From contig JAQFVV010012510.1 of assembly GCA_028023455.1 (NCBI GenBank), positions 3,141,420-3,205,419 of the forward strand: a stretch of 64,000 nucleotides of DNA, read 5' to 3'. The stretch is from Epiperipatus broadwayi. Its lineage: Eukaryota > Onychophora > Udeonychophora > Euonychophora > Peripatidae. Of this stretch, positions 1 to 15,000 are shown piece after piece. The number at the start of each line of letters is the position of its first letter. The stretch's first letter is position 1. The notes under the pieces were generated by a model. The model did no database searches, was not told where the DNA came from, and was given only the letters and a program-made list of their open reading frames with translations. A program made the translations under genes and the position numbers.

Positions 1-1173
1 ATATTTTCTAATTTATATTCTAAAATAATTTACCATTATTTCTGAATTTAGTAATAGCTTTATCTATTTTCTTAACAATACCATTAAGAGTTGTTTCTGA
101 AGAAAGATTCTTTTCAAAATTAAAATTAATAAATAATATATTTAAATAAAATATTTCATTAGATCTTAAAAAATTTATTGCTTTCTAATTATATACAATG
201 AATATACTAAATAGGGAATACATAAGTGGGTCCAATGTCTATAAGACACTAAGGATAGGTTGATCTCGGTTGTTGCTAAGTTCATTCTGTGTATATCTGG
301 TACCTAGGCTGTGGTTTGTCTTAATGTGAATGTTGGTGTGTTTGTTCTGTGGAGAGCTTCTAGTATGATTGTGGGACATGAAACAAGTTCCATGTATCCT
401 TGTATCTTTTTTTGGTGGATAGCATTTGGTCCCTATTCTTCATTTTTAAAAATTTTTGAGTAAAGAAGGTGTTTTCATCTAGATTAGGTAAGGTGAAGAT
501 CTTCATACATCTGACTGTCCATAGAGTATATGTTAGATATAAGGACAATCCGATCACTGCAATTGGTTGGTGTTTTAGGCAATTTTTTAAGGACATGATT
601 TGGTAGTAGTCTATTTTGGTATTTTTATATATAGTGTTTATTTTATTATAAATGTTTTTATTTACTGTGGACTAAAAAGCCAAAAAAAAATACTTTTTAT
701 CTGCCATTGGGTTTTTTATATTTAACTTAAAATAAAAGTATAAAAGATCCACAAATTAATTAATTCAATTACTGAATACCCCATATTTCTATTTCCAGTT
801 AAATATAAAAAACTCAATTGTAGTTGAAGAAACATTATTTTTTGATTTTTAGTCCACAATAAATAAAAGTGTTTATTATAAAATATTTTTTATATATTTT
901 ATTTTTAAGCTTTTTATATTTGCACAGTAAATAAAAGCACTAATTATTAAATATTTTTTATTTATAGTGTGATTTTTATCTTTGGATACTTTTTGCAAAT
1001 ATTCCAACTCAAAATTTAAAGTGGAGATTTAAACTATGTTGCAGTCTTTAATATTTGAAAGGAAAATTGTGCACATTAAAAATCTTTTACAATATTGTTT
1101 TGTTTTTGAGAAAGCATTTTAATGAAATCAGCTTTCACAATCAAAAGAAAATAAAATTTTATACGTATTTTTA
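1..1173. other. Upstream AT-rich DNA, no gene seen
   Basis: No open frame with recognisable protein similarity, no RNA gene and no clear repeat boundary. Two similar stretches near 600-720 and 830-980 (ATAAAAAATATTTTT-rich, each with 'agtccacaataaataaaagtg'-like wording in opposite orientations) suggest a small degenerate inverted repeat. Confidence 0.5.
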
Positions 1174-1400
1174 TATAAGGGATTTGAACTCTGACTTTCA
1201 CATGACCCTCAACAATTCCTCATGCCATCTCATATTGCTGACCTATCTGATCACATACATGTTGAAAAGATAAATAATCACCAATATACATATTTCATGC
1301 TAAACCAGCAATCATTAGTTGGTCCAGATTAACTAATCCATAAAACTCTTATAGTCTAAGCTTTTTAAAATATATATATCACCCTCAAGCACAAATCATT
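1174..1400 (-). repeat. Hammerhead-bearing repeat, single arm (copy A)
   Basis: This is a solo arm of the dispersed repeat that carries a type I hammerhead. On the - strand the ribozyme-like segment lies at 1274-1331: the stem I sequences, the TGGTTTA loop II and the GAAA box are all recognisable. The catalytic box reads CTAATGA instead of CTGATGA, which changes the invariant G5, so this copy should be inactive. The + strand start GGGATTTGAACTC (from 1179) is the complement of a B-box-like motif, as in tRNA-derived elements. Confidence 0.75.
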
Positions 1401-4400
1401 GAAAACTTATTGAACTGATAATAACATATTTGAAATTTGATCTACCAACACTTTTATAATAAACAAACAAGAGCATTACCCTGAAATATTTCATTAACAT
1501 ATTGCTTTATCATTAATTTCTAAGACACACATGAAATTTGAAGGGAATCCATTTGATAGAAGTATATTATTGTTTTACGTAAAAGTTTTATCTAAATAAA
1601 CAGAGTTTCGAACTTGAATAAAAGCATTTCACTGCCAAGTATATTAGATGAAAGATTTAAAAAATTATCCATATTAAATATAGATAATGAAATATATAGC
1701 AATTTAGATTTAGAAGATGTCATAAAAGATTTTTTTATAGTAAAAGCCAGAAAAACGACTCTGTAAAAAAATGAATAAAAATATTTCTTTAGTATTAGTG
1801 TTATGAAATCATCCTAACTCAACAGAAGAACTATAATTGTGTCAGTGATGTATTCAATTTATAATAAGACTGACCAATGGGATAGTGTTAAAAAATAGCC
1901 AATAGCATAAATAGATCAATTACAAAGCTAGGTCAGAAATCCATTCCATTTCCAATCAGAGATTTACTATAAATGGAAACAAATAACTTGTAGAAAACAG
2001 ACATCAGATAACTGTCAGAAATTAAACAGTAGTACATATGTTGTCCACATTGTTATGAAACACAATGAGGCAAACTCAATCCTGGAACAGAAAGCTTCTA
2101 CCTGCAATCATCACCATCCCTGCACATGAAACAAGTCACTTGTCTGGAAGTGTTAAGATCTTAAAGGAAAGTCACAGCATTCTTCCCAAATATTAGCTGT
2201 ACCACAAATAGTTAAACTTGCATAGTTCACCAATTGTAATGGATGCAAACTGTCAGTGCTGAATGTTATGTATAGTCGGTATATAAATTCTATATATATT
2301 GTAAGAGATGGCTTACAACCAACCGTCACAAGTTTTTTAACAATGTTTGAATTCAGACCAAGTAGTAGGCAAATAAAATATCCTACATACCTGCTTATAC
2401 ACATGAAGTATATACATATATAAACATACATGTAAACTAATATGTTTGTCTATTTGTAGAAATTAACTTTTTTTTTCTTCATTTAATATCATTAACTAAA
2501 ATAATAATTAATTGCCTTATAAGACAAACATGACAAAGGTCAAAATATATATGAGGTCAAAATAGTTGCTAGGTCATCAAGTTTGGAATAATGAAGACTA
2601 AATAAAAATAATAATAATGTTTTATATATATTTTTATTAAGTTGTAACAATAGGTTTTAGTTAGCATGATAAACAACCTAGCATTTTCTTTACTTGTTGA
2701 CTAACAGCAGAATTATCAGCATATAAAAAAATCTTTTATTTTTTTTTTAAAGAAAAGAAAATGTTCAGCATTTAAAAAGGAAAAAAACAGTAAGAATGTG
2801 TATTTTAAAATTTAATGTCAATATTTTAAAATTAATACAAAATCGTTGTAATTTGGATAGAAGGAAACTGGAAATTTAAACTTTAATTTATAATTAGCAG
2901 GAATGAAATAATGACTTAATTTATTCTGTAAGTTTGAATTTGTTGTTTTGGAAATAAGAAAAAAGAAACATGAAAATACTAGAAATCAATTGTTTCTTTA
3001 ATTAAGCCATTTTCTTATATTTATTGAAGCCACAACATAATTAATATTGATTGATAAAATGGTCATTACAATGTGTGTGGGATAAAAAACCAATACCAGT
3101 GGCATTCCAAAGCTATCTTCGATGTCATTATAAAGTTGTCCATCAAAATGTCTATTTTACAAAACACTGGTGAACATCAATCTTCATTGGATTTATATAC
3201 ATTCAGAAGAGATAATTTATGTGTTTGTTTAAACCAAGCAGCATGAAATATATAAATATCAACAGAGTTGGAGAACAAGAACATTATACATGGGGTGTGA
3301 CATTCGGGTTTATAAACTCTTAACTGTAGACAAAATGTTTGTTTTCCTCAGGATATATATAAATATTTTCTTTTTTGATTCACGTGATTTTTTTTTTTCA
3401 TGTATTGAGATTTTTTTTTATTTGGGTATTCAAGTTTCATTTTCAAATTTGATCACCTGCATTTGAAAGTGGGAGCAGTGAGTATAATATATATTATGTG
3501 TTGATATATGAAAAGGAGTAGGGATCAGTCAATAAATAATATGTATAATTTTTAATAAAAGTAAATTTACAGATCCTTCTGGAAATTCAACACTGATTCA
3601 ACATAGCGACCTCAAGTAAGTTTTTTATATATATCTATAATTGAGGGCAAAGTTTAGAACAAACAAAACTACATTAATTACTAATAAGTCTTTAATAATA
3701 TCTAATTGTAATTATTTTATTTCTGAGTGCATAATTAATCAACTTGAATAAATAGTATTTTTCTTATCTTTCATTAATTTTTACTGTGACTTACATACAC
3801 ATATAGATGGGAGTGGGACTAAAAAATAGTTATAAATATATTTACCCCAACCAAAAAATATCATTATAATAATAATATTAATGGGGTAGAGTTAGAATTA
3901 CTGAACTCTCATTTTGCTTTGTCGTTATGTTTTTTATATATATATAGTGAATTATTTAATATCATACTGTATATGCTGTACTTTGAAGTATTTGTTTCTC
4001 TAGTATAAATGAAGATTGAGGACAGATTTCTAGAATGAATTTATATGTATTAAGTCATAAAAATGATAGTAGACCATTCTTGTTAAATTAATATTTTTTT
4101 TGTAAATATTTGTTATTATATGTTTAGAGTATTAATAAAGGTATTGAGTTGTTTAAACCAATCTGATCTCTGTTTGATCATCACCATTATCATTATGCAT
4201 TCATACTATTAAAAGTTTCATCATCACTATCATTAAGAATTTATACCATTAAAGATTTAATGATTGATCATCATCAATATTTTTATCTATGCTTATATAT
4301 AGGCATATTTGGTCAATAATTAAGTAGGTCCATCCCTGAAGAGAGCTGACTGCAAAAACTCTCTGAGTTTGAATTCTGTGGTGTAATAGGGCCTAAAAAG

Positions 4401-4782
4401 GGAGATGTAATGGATATGCACTAGTCTAAATTACATTGAAATATTTTAAGTAAATTAAGAGCTGGCATACTAAAAGTAGATGTGATTTGGAACTAGGCAT
4501 TTTATTGTGACATCTTTAGCATCCTACTCGAAGGCCTATGTCTGACAGTACTGAGATGTGCCCCCTTTGTTATATGCCATTTCTGATTCTGTAATTTGTG
4601 GCACACCCAAATGGGATATAGAATCATGGATTTTAGGATATGACTTGTTGTAGGTTGTTTGACACATTGTATTCAAATCATCCAACTACTGAGTCCTATT
4701 CACATCATCTTATGGTGTACCCCGCAATTCCGTTATAATATATACATATATAGAATTTCCACCTTTATTGATAAAAGGAGAT
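1401..4782. other. Upstream AT-rich DNA, no gene seen
   Basis: No coding region can be supported. The stretch is dominated by A/T-rich low-complexity sequence with ATATAT runs. The segment 4300-4740 is of more even composition and may be an old unidentified repeat. I see nothing else in it. Confidence 0.45.
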
Positions 4783-4853
4783 TGCCTTGACAACAGCTGA
4801 AATTGTTGATTATTATCTATATTGGGATTGTCTAAGTCTTGACCGGTTTCTAT
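4783..4853 (+). repeat. Dispersed 'ACAAC...TTGACYGGTTTCTA' repeat, copy 1
   Basis: A 70-bp segment beginning TTGCCTTGACAACAG and ending TTGACCGGTTTCTA recurs at 19500-19735 (as an inverted pair) and at 36042-36120 (reverse orientation). It has no coding content. It could be the end of a short interspersed or foldback element; the family is not recognised. Confidence 0.65.
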
Positions 4854-5926
4854 ACATATATTGTATTATAAATATATTCAATAAATATTTCATTAACCTA
4901 TTCATTCAGTATTCTGAATGTTTACTATAGTAAAAGAGGGATTTGAACTTCGAATTTTTAGTCCATACTCATCCTCCATTCCATCTCAAACAACTGATAC
5001 AGAGTTGTGTGCTATTCTTAAGTTACCAAGAATATTATTCCAGTCCTATATAAACACGCTAATTTGTGTGATTTTCTAGTGTTAATATACATTCTCCTTA
5101 GTGGATATTATAGTAAGATGATTGTAAGATGGTATTAAACTTCTAAATCATTTAATTTTTAATGGTAAGAAAGGGAGAAACAAAAATGTATACCCAGGCG
5201 CGCAAACCTATGGAACCGCTCGATTTCCATCTTTTAATATTTCATCTTTTTCTAATCAATTTTCCTTTTCTTATTATAATTCTAAAACAAATTTATTAAT
5301 GCAAAACAATTGATACATGATTACATTATAATTAACAATTTACTTCAAATATATTATTGCAGATATGTGGGGTGGAGCTTGCAAAGAAGGTTTTGAGGTG
5401 CATTTTGTTTTGAGATTGGGTATATCTGGAGAGGGGGGGGGTTCAGACTTTGTGCAAGCTTAGACTTTTTTTTTTGAGGTGATTTCCAATGTCTAATTAA
5501 CTAGTCATTCAAATATTGATCCGCAAATACATATCTAGCTAGTCTTAATTGAAAAAAAAAACTATAACATAATGAGGTTTGTTTTGTTTTTCATTGTTTC
5601 TCTAAAGAGGAATGTTGAGAAGACATTTGCTCTGCAGAGAGCTATATATGCGTGTGTGCGCGTGAAGAAAAAGAGAATAACTTCTAAATATTATGTGCAT
5701 ACACATGTATAATTCTTTAAAAAAAAAAAAGACATAAAAATAAAATTTTCTCGTAGCAGTTAATTTTCTATATAAATACTTTCATTTTGAATTAAAAAAT
5801 ATTACCCTATTTTCCGAAAGAAAAAATTCCAATTGATAATTTTAAATATATTATCTTATCTTTGCGATAAAAGATAATCCATTTTCATAAACTAGTTTTG
5901 AAAATCCATAGTATTGTTCAGTCAGG
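4854..5926. other. Region upstream of UROC1 exon 1
   Basis: This stretch must contain the promoter and 5' UTR of the urocanase gene if exon 1 is the first exon, but no TATA box or initiator can be chosen with confidence in such AT-rich DNA. A G run at 5432-5440 and T/A homopolymers are the only landmarks. No upstream protein-coding exon is apparent. Confidence 0.4.
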
Positions 5927-6049
5927 ATGGACATTTTAAAAACTATTTGCGCAGGAATACCTTCCATTCTTCCTGCCCCTAAGAAACGTGATTTTTCAGT
6001 ACCGCATGCCCCGACAAGAACACCTGATCTTAATCTACATGAGAAGCAG
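5927..6049 (+). CDS. UROC1: UROC1 exon 1 (coding, start codon)
   Basis: It encodes 41 residues, from [12 protein letters not shown] to NLHEKQ, ending in phase 0 before the donor GTAAAA. The segment [11 protein letters not shown] matches the conserved urocanase N-terminus. The ATG at 5927 gives the expected start for animal urocanases; any 5' UTR exon further upstream would not be visible. Confidence 0.9.
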
Positions 6050-9000
6050 GTAAAAAAAAATCGAATTGTGCAACTACTATGTTTGAATTTATTCGTTCTA
6101 ATTTACATATTATGTAATACTGTAATTACTTATAATTTCTAGATTTTAAAAGATAAAATCTTGATCTCGCAATACTATCTTGTATTGACATCATGAAAAA
6201 TATGTGCTTAACGTATATAATTAATTTTAAAAGTTGGTAAGCATAAACGTGCATTGGTTTTTTATCCAATTTTATTTTTTGCTTATAAATATTCTTTTTT
6301 TATACTTTTGAAAAAAAAAAAAAAGTCTAAAATCTAGAAAGGGGACTGGTTCTCTATTTAATAGGGCTTATTGGGTATAAAACTTTATATTATTAACCTT
6401 AAACCGATTTTGATGCTATCATTTCTAACTGTAGTTGTTTGATTTAATAAATAACTAAATTAAAATGAGGGCTATTATAGTCTAAGACAATATGCGTTTA
6501 TTGACAGTTAGTTTTTGCACCGTTTTAACTTCATTAAAATAAAATACAAAAGAAGTCGTTATATTCAGGTGCTCAAGTAACAGATAGAAACACAACTATT
6601 TTATTCAATCGATTAAATGTTTTTACTCAGCTGGAAGTCAACAAAAATGAATTCTCTAGTGCCTCTAAGTTCCCAATGCAAGAGTAGATAATTAGCACAA
6701 TCGCTTAACATGCCCTTATCCTTATCAGAGGTTTTTTTTTAATTTAATGTGTAGAGAGTCTTGCATTTATGGATAAGTGGTGAAGGGGGGTGTTTCTGTG
6801 ATTGATCATAATATATGATGAAGACTGTAGGACAGTCGAAACTGTAAGCAAAATAAAGAAGAAATTATAAAAAAAAACATTGCATTAAAGTGTATAAGAA
6901 GAAATGCTAAAGAAATTTTAATATATACATATAATAATATTCATTAAAATAAACTATTTAGAATAGCATTTAGAGTTAGTATATTAATTTTTTGAAAATA
7001 GATAGTTCCAATCAGAACATCTACAATTGTTGTTTTTAAAAGCAGTCTATCTTTATAAATAAGGTTGGAAGGCTGGAAATTAAAATCACTAAGAGAACGA
7101 TGATCAGAAAATCTTACAGAACAAAAAATGGCAGATTAGTGGACTAGAATAATAGTGTAAAGTATAATGCTTTTTAATATAGAAAGAGATATCTTTCTTG
7201 GAGAAAAAGCCTTCTGCATTCATAAGTTTACTATTGTTCAGATAAATATATATTGAAATAAGATGTGAAATGTCGCATGTTGAAGTTACCAATTAATACT
7301 ACTGGATAAGAGTTTGCAGATGGAATTATATTAATATGACTAACCAAATGAAATATTAGATTTGGTCTACTATAAGATGGGCTGAAATAACGAAAAATAA
7401 AAAAGAAATTGGCATGTGTTGTTCTAAATAAAGGATCTTAAAAGATTGAAAGATTTCATGCAAATTCAAACATCAATAACGTGTAGATTACCAGATGAAA
7501 ATTTGAAATAATCAAAATTTCCGAGGTTAACCTGGGAATCCATATCTCTGTTAAAGAGAGCAAGTGTGGAATGAAATTATTAATCAAAAATATTGTTTAT
7601 TTTTTCACATTTGAAATATTGTCATACTAAATGTCAGCTTGCTGCATAAATTTAAAAAGTAAGACCAGATTCTGGTTGAAAGTTTTAATTGAATTGGAGT
7701 GATTTTGTGTTATTTTTATAATATCATAGGTTTAAAGGGGGTAGTCACATTTGGACTTATGAGCTGATGATCAATTTTACTTTTCTTAAAAGTACCTCAT
7801 GATGTCCAAATCAACAAGTATTCTAATTAAAGTATATTTATTTTCAGAGCTCATAAATTAAAAACAGTAAAGTGAAAAAGATGGAAAAATTGTTAATCAA
7901 TTGTATGATCTAATGGTTTTTCTTAGATTGTACTGCACACTGTTGGAACACATTGTCCTGTTGCGTATTTAACAAAGAAAAATAATTTGTTACTAATGTT
8001 TGTTTTTATAGTTCTATGTTTTCTGCAATGAATATCATTTGCTATTTTGCATGAAGTTGTGGTATATGAATAAATACTTTGAAACATGTGAAGTTTCTAA
8101 AATACTACGAAATGTAAAATCATGCTTGATTATAGTAAAACGAATTTGATTATTTAATTGCATGATTATATTTTTGATATATGGTCTATTATCTGTTTTT
8201 TTTTTATTATTTTTCATGGTTGGTGCAAAACTATTATAATATAAGATGCATTTTTTTACTACATCTCAGCTATACCGGAATCTTTAGTAATTAAAAAATA
8301 CCAGATGATATTAATAAATCTTTATAACTATATTGTCCTATCCAATATCCCCAAATTACTTTCAATCTTATGGCTTCATCGGTGAGGAACTTTGAATCTT
8401 GGAACAGTGCACCTATATTTTTAGGATCAAATGTACTTTTCTTCCAGTCTGAGGATATGGGATAAAACAGCACAGTTAAAGATTTATAAATCATTATTAT
8501 TTCACATCTATTAATTACTAAAGCTTACAGTAGGTGGCGTAGAGGTGGGAAAATGTGCTGCTAAAAGAGCAATATTACATTGGAGTCATGTGATAAAGTT
8601 ATGTGATATATATTACCTAACTCAGAGATCACGTGTTAATTTAAAAATTTATTGAAAACAGTTTGTTCAGAAACATTTTTATGAGGTAAAAAAGCAATAT
8701 GATTAATGATTGTTCTTGAAATTTATTGGTAAATGATTGAAATTATTTAGAAATATGAGCTATGTAGTTTGCATATGTATGTATTTAAAATATTTGGACG
8801 CTGAAAATTTTGAAACTAAAAATTTATTTTCCTTATTATTATGTATGTATAATGAGCATGCTAATAGTTCTTAACAAACTTTTCAGAACATCCCTATCCC
8901 CAAACCAGTTTCTAGCTCTGGCTTTCGTCAGTGAGACACTAGGATATGCAAGCTTGTTAAGAGTTATTGGCACACTCATTATTTAACATTTGTAATACAA

Positions 9001-12000
9001 GCTTATTAAATTAAGTCATGTGATATACGACTTGATTTGTTTGCAATTATTATTTTGTAATATTTTGGATTACTACCCAGTTTCAGTCTTATGCAATTAT
9101 TTTCGTTAATAGAATATATTTGTTTAAATCATTCGATATGATGTGAAATATATGATAATGGGATATTTGGCAAGGAAAATGAAATGTCTGCAGATTCCAA
9201 GTTAATTTCAGAATTAATTAATAGCGTCTTATACATTGAGTTTTGTATTTATGTGATTAAATATTATTGTTTTCTGCAAAACATTTCTGCATATTAGCAT
9301 AAATGAATGATTTTTGTCTGTAATGATCTAAAATTTAATTGGGGTTGCTTTGAAAAATATTTTAATTGTGCCAATTAATTTAAAACCATTATATTTCTGT
9401 TCATTATCTTTATACTGCCTGAATCTGCAATTACTTTTAAATTTTTGAACTTGGGCATCATCAGGATCAATAGATTTTTAAAAATAGATCATTATTCTCA
9501 TATACATGGGTGTAAGACATAGCATAATAGTAATTTCCCTCCTCAGTGCATCTGCTTTGGGCACTGAAATTAGCAGCATATATTTTTTCAGCACCTTTAT
9601 GCCACCTACTGGAAGCATTATAAATTAACAGATTCCGAATGATAGTTTTAATAAATTCCTATCCTATGCTGTTTTATTTAATATCCTCAGACTAATTGCA
9701 AGCTTATGGGTTTCATCTATGAAAGGCTTTGATCGTGAAGTAGTGCATCTGGATTTTTAGAAACTAATGTCCTTTTCTTCTAGCAATCATTAATGAAAGC
9801 CATAAGCTTATAACTAATCTGGTGGTAATTGGATAGGACAACATGGAATAAGGATTTATTTATTAAAGCCATCATCTTGCAGCAATTAATTACTAAAACT
9901 TACTGTAGATCGCATAGAGGCGGTAAAAGAAAATTGTATGCTTCTAAAACAACAATATGCAAGGTAGAAATATGTGATAGAGTCACGTGATATTTTATTG
10001 ATCATCTATAATTATAAATACTTTTCTTTATGTTAAATAATATAAAAGGAATGTCAATGCTCTAACCTTGGCAATGAAATACTTCTCAGAAAATTGCATG
10101 AATTCTAAGTCATGTATGTTAATATCAAGCACTCTATTATCTTTAAAATTCATCATTTTTATTTCTGGATCATTATTTTTTCCAAAAAATAAATCGTGAG
10201 AGACTTTATCCAGTGAATCCCTATCATGTAATGACTATGTATTTATAAAATATGGCCTTCAAATATGCGTTATCTTATTAAAATGATAGCACATTTTATT
10301 TTTTGACAATAGGGGCTTCCATAATGGTAATCAAACTAGTAACCTTTAAAGCAACTGTTATGGATGGTACATGAAAAATAATCAAACAGCTCCCTAGACA
10401 AATTGTTAATCACTTTTGCAGGTTCTATGTTCAAATATATTTTTTAAAATTCATGTTTGAACTGGATAACTTTTTAAACGTTTATCAAATCACACGAAAA
10501 GTCGGAGGTTTTTTTTTTTTCAGGTAGCCAATGAATTGACAACTCAGCTAGCAATCCAGTTAGGTCAGTAAATAAGTAGTAAATACTTTTGATTCTAAAA
10601 AAATTTAGGATCCCCAAAATCAACCCTAAACATATTTAAAATAATAATTATTAAAATTATTTATTAGTAAAATTAATATTTGTTTCCCAATTTAGGAAAA
10701 AGGGGTCAACGTTCCAAATGATGGGATTTAATTATAATTTATGAATATAGCATATAAGCCGTATATATAGATATAGCTAATTTCAAAACAGACTTTCTCA
10801 ATTATCAGAACATATAGTCTTAGGTTGTTCACTGAAAAAGTATTATGCAATTTATCTACGTTATAAATGATTAACAATAGTTCATTGGTATTTGTTTCCG
10901 CCAATAGGATCTTACTACGATCATTTATTTTACTAATAATCTTTCATAGTTTTTTTAGAGATGGTTAATAATTTCTGAAATAGAGAATCAAGATCCAAGT
11001 GAGATAAGTTATCTTTCACTAAATAAAATTTGTAACAATATACAACTTTGATCATCGGTGAAGAGAATGTTAAAATCTGACAGGTGCTGAATTCCTGCTT
11101 ATTTTCATCTTTGAGAAGAATTAAAAAAATAGAATTACTATAGCATCAAAACCAATAAGATTTATAAGCTCAAGATTTTTTCAAATACTTAGCCTTGTGA
11201 ATATAGGAATTTGAACTCAGACTTTCAAGCACCTTTCAACTATCCATACTATTTCATACCACTGATACATTATGATCACATACATGTAGGAAAGATAAAT
11301 AATCAACAATATACTTAATTCGTGCTAAACCAGAATTCATCGGTCCAGATTATCATCGCCCACATATATATATAATATTGGCATCAGTATGGGATTTGGG
11401 CTTTCCATCATCAGATTTTCAATAGTATGGGGCTGGAAGAGTTGGAGGTTGGAGTGGATTGAAGTCTGTCCATTAAAGTATGAAGATTTGCTATCTTAAT
11501 ATAAACTAAGCCCTGATCATATACATATATATATATGTGTGTGTGTGGGGGGGTTATAATCTGGACCAACTGATGAGTTCTGGTTTAGCACGAAATATAG
11601 ATATTGGTAATTATTTATCTTTTCTACATGTATGTGGACATGGGTATCGGTGGTATGAGATAGTATGGATGGTTGAAAGGTGCTTGAAAGTCTGAGTTCA
11701 AATCCCTATATTTACAATTAGGCTCCAAGTATGTAAAGAGTGCCTGTACATTACAAAATATTTAGCCTCGTGAATGACTTAAATTATAATTTCAGTATTC
11801 TCAAAGAATTAAAGTCGACTCTCCAAAACAAATCTCTTTCAGAGTATTATGTAATATATCTGTGTGTTGATTGAGTATGAATATTTTTGTTTTCATTATT
11901 ATGAAAAATAATTTGCCATTATAAGTTTAAATGAATGTATTCAGGTCACTTATACTTAATGGTTCCTTTTGTTTCATGTGCTATTAAATTTTCATATAAG

Positions 12001-15000
12001 TCGGATTTATCACTATTTGGAATATAATTTAGGACATTTGCTTGGAATGTATAATTCTATACTTGGTCAATTTTAGCTATAGACTTTCTTCTGTTAATGT
12101 TATATTAGAAAAATGACCTTTAGATTAGTACTTTTTTAAGTAAAGATAATAGACTGAAGTGTAGAGTATTACGTTTTTTTTCTTATATATTTATTGAAAA
12201 TGATCTTTATATTGAAATGTAGCTGTTAAATTACTCTTAAAGAGAGGTATAATTTTGGTCTTTTTTTAAAACTGAGACAGTTACTTAAATATTTCTAGCT
12301 TTTTAAAAGAGGTTGTGATTTGTTGAAAAATCCAAAGTAGTTATAAATACTTTTAAATTTAAAAAAAAAAAAAAGTCAACAAAATCATGGCCCTAATTAA
12401 CCTAAAATGGTGAGATAAGGATCCTATGCTAATTTTGAAATCAAAAAATATAATATTTTACAGCTTCACTATTTATAAGGGAGATATCATAATCCAACAC
12501 TGATTACTCGTATCTAACTTGAAAAAAAAACTTTATATTAAAAAAAAGTTTACTATTAACTGAAAAAAAACTCTTTGATTTCTCTTCAAGGCTTTAAAGA
12601 CAGTTGCTATTACAATTTATTCATATGGTTAACAAATATGAATAGGCTACCAATAACACCTTAGTGATATCAAATAATTCACTTTTAGATTTGCAATCTT
12701 GGAAAATAAATATAAATTATGTTCTATTGTAAAAAATCCTGAAGTTAACAGCAATATATAGTGGATTGTAGAGGATGCTAAGAGTAGCCATATATTGACC
12801 TAAAATGACCTTTGAATATGATCTTCAATTTAATTATCTATAACTGAACAGCACTTTCAATCAAGGAAGATATATGAAACATTGTCAGACTTTGTGAAGT
12901 TGCAAAAAAAAGGCAAACAACTGATTTGAAAAATGAATATGTGTTTTATTATAAAAACCCAAATAAATATTGAAAGCGCATTTTAAGTACTATTCATTAT
13001 AAGTAAAAAAAATAAAATAACAATTTTTCAATCTATTGAAAAAATAAAAATTTTTATAATGATGTATAGAGTGATTTCCAAATAATGTAAGATTTTTATG
13101 TTAAAATTGGGGAAATGATTGAAAGATAATTGTGCTTTGAGTAAATTTGTATAAGACAACAAAAATAAAAGTTGATATAGATTTGTGGATTTTTCTGTAA
13201 AAGTTATGTTTTTTTAAAACATCCAAAGCATAAATGAACATGAAAGTATAAGAAAGAAGGAACAACAGAGTTTAATTACTAAAAAATGTACATTTTAAGA
13301 TTGTAAGGCATTTAATAGATTTAACACAAGAAGTTATTATCGAATTATTGAGCTATAAAACAAAATGCAATTCTAATACAGAAAGATAAAGCTTTTAAAA
13401 ATGACAGGATTAACTGATCATATAGGTAAAGAATTTAAAATAAAAATTTCAGCTCATTTCAAATTATTGCATGTTTAACCCTACTAAATTTCACTAATAT
13501 CCTGACAGATTTCTTTGTTCTCACTAGATTTAAGCTATCAACTTTCATTTTAATATTAAACCATTACTTATCAGAATATAATAAATTTGACCTCATTGGA
13601 TAGATATTATTGTTTAGAAATTAAATAAATTTTAAAAAATCACATTTTATTTTTGGAATTATTTTAAAAATTAGATTTTAATCAAAACAAAATGGTATCA
13701 TGTCATTAAATTTCAGATGGAGGTGATTCAATTTGCAAAATGAATGAAATCTTCTTTGTTTGATGTTTGTTTTAAAAATCTGAATGAATTATTTTTAATA
13801 ACTACTAAATCTATCAATTTATGCTTTAAACGTTTAAAAATTTTTAATAAATTTTATATCACTAAATATTATAACAATCTGCTGAGTAACATCGTTTCTA
13901 GACAGCAGTGTTTTCCATGTCCGTAATCTCTATAGTAACAATATTCAGAAGAATATATTTTTTTATATTTAAAAATAAAACATTTCCGTAAAATATATAT
14001 ATAATATTTATTGTACAATTATAATACAGATATAATCATAAACTTTCTAAAAAAAATCAAGTTTTTAGACCATCATAATATTTTCTCAATGTAGTCTCAC
14101 TAAGTTTGCGATCATGAAATATATAAAGGATACCCGTCATTGTGGAGCTTGAGAAAATTCGAAGAACCACATAATCAATTTTCCTAATATCTTTTGAATT
14201 TTTTTTGTATTTAAAATATTAAAAAATAAATATATGTGAATTTTAAAGCCATAAAAAAAAGCATCACAAAATGCAAATTTAATTTCTAGACATCTCAGAT
14301 GTAGCTCCAATTTCTAAACATCTCAGATGTCAGTCCAACACTTCAAAATAAGATCTGGTTAAAAGTATATAAATATTAATAAAAATATTTAAATCAATAT
14401 ATAAATAATATAAACATAATAAATATTATAGAAGAGGGTTTATCATTAATACATGACTGTTCATATTTTAAAGATAATAATGCATATTGGAATATACATA
14501 AAGAATAGGTTATGGATTGTGTAATTAATGTCATAATGTCATCATGATTTATAAATGAATTAGAAACAGTTAATAAAAGAGTTATGAATAATATTTATAA
14601 TGATTTTAATAATAATTTATATAATATTAAACTTACAAAAGTAGAATTTGAAGATAAATTAAACATTTTATTTAAAAAGACAAATTTTAAAAAAAATATT
14701 CCTATTGATTCACAACAAGCATAGATACAAAAGATGGCAACCATTAAAAATTTTAAGAATAGAGATAATAAATTTAATAGAGATAAAAATGTAGTTGATT
14801 TACAAAAGAATCAATTTGTTAAATTATATAAAGATTATTGATATAACAAAAATTATTAAAAATATTTTTTTTAATTCTAAGAAATCTGTAATAAATAATA
14901 ACATTACTATGCAAAATGATTATAATGATGATATTAACAATAATTCAAATAAGAAATGGAGCAAACTTTTATATTATCCCAAAATTTATAATATATTAAT

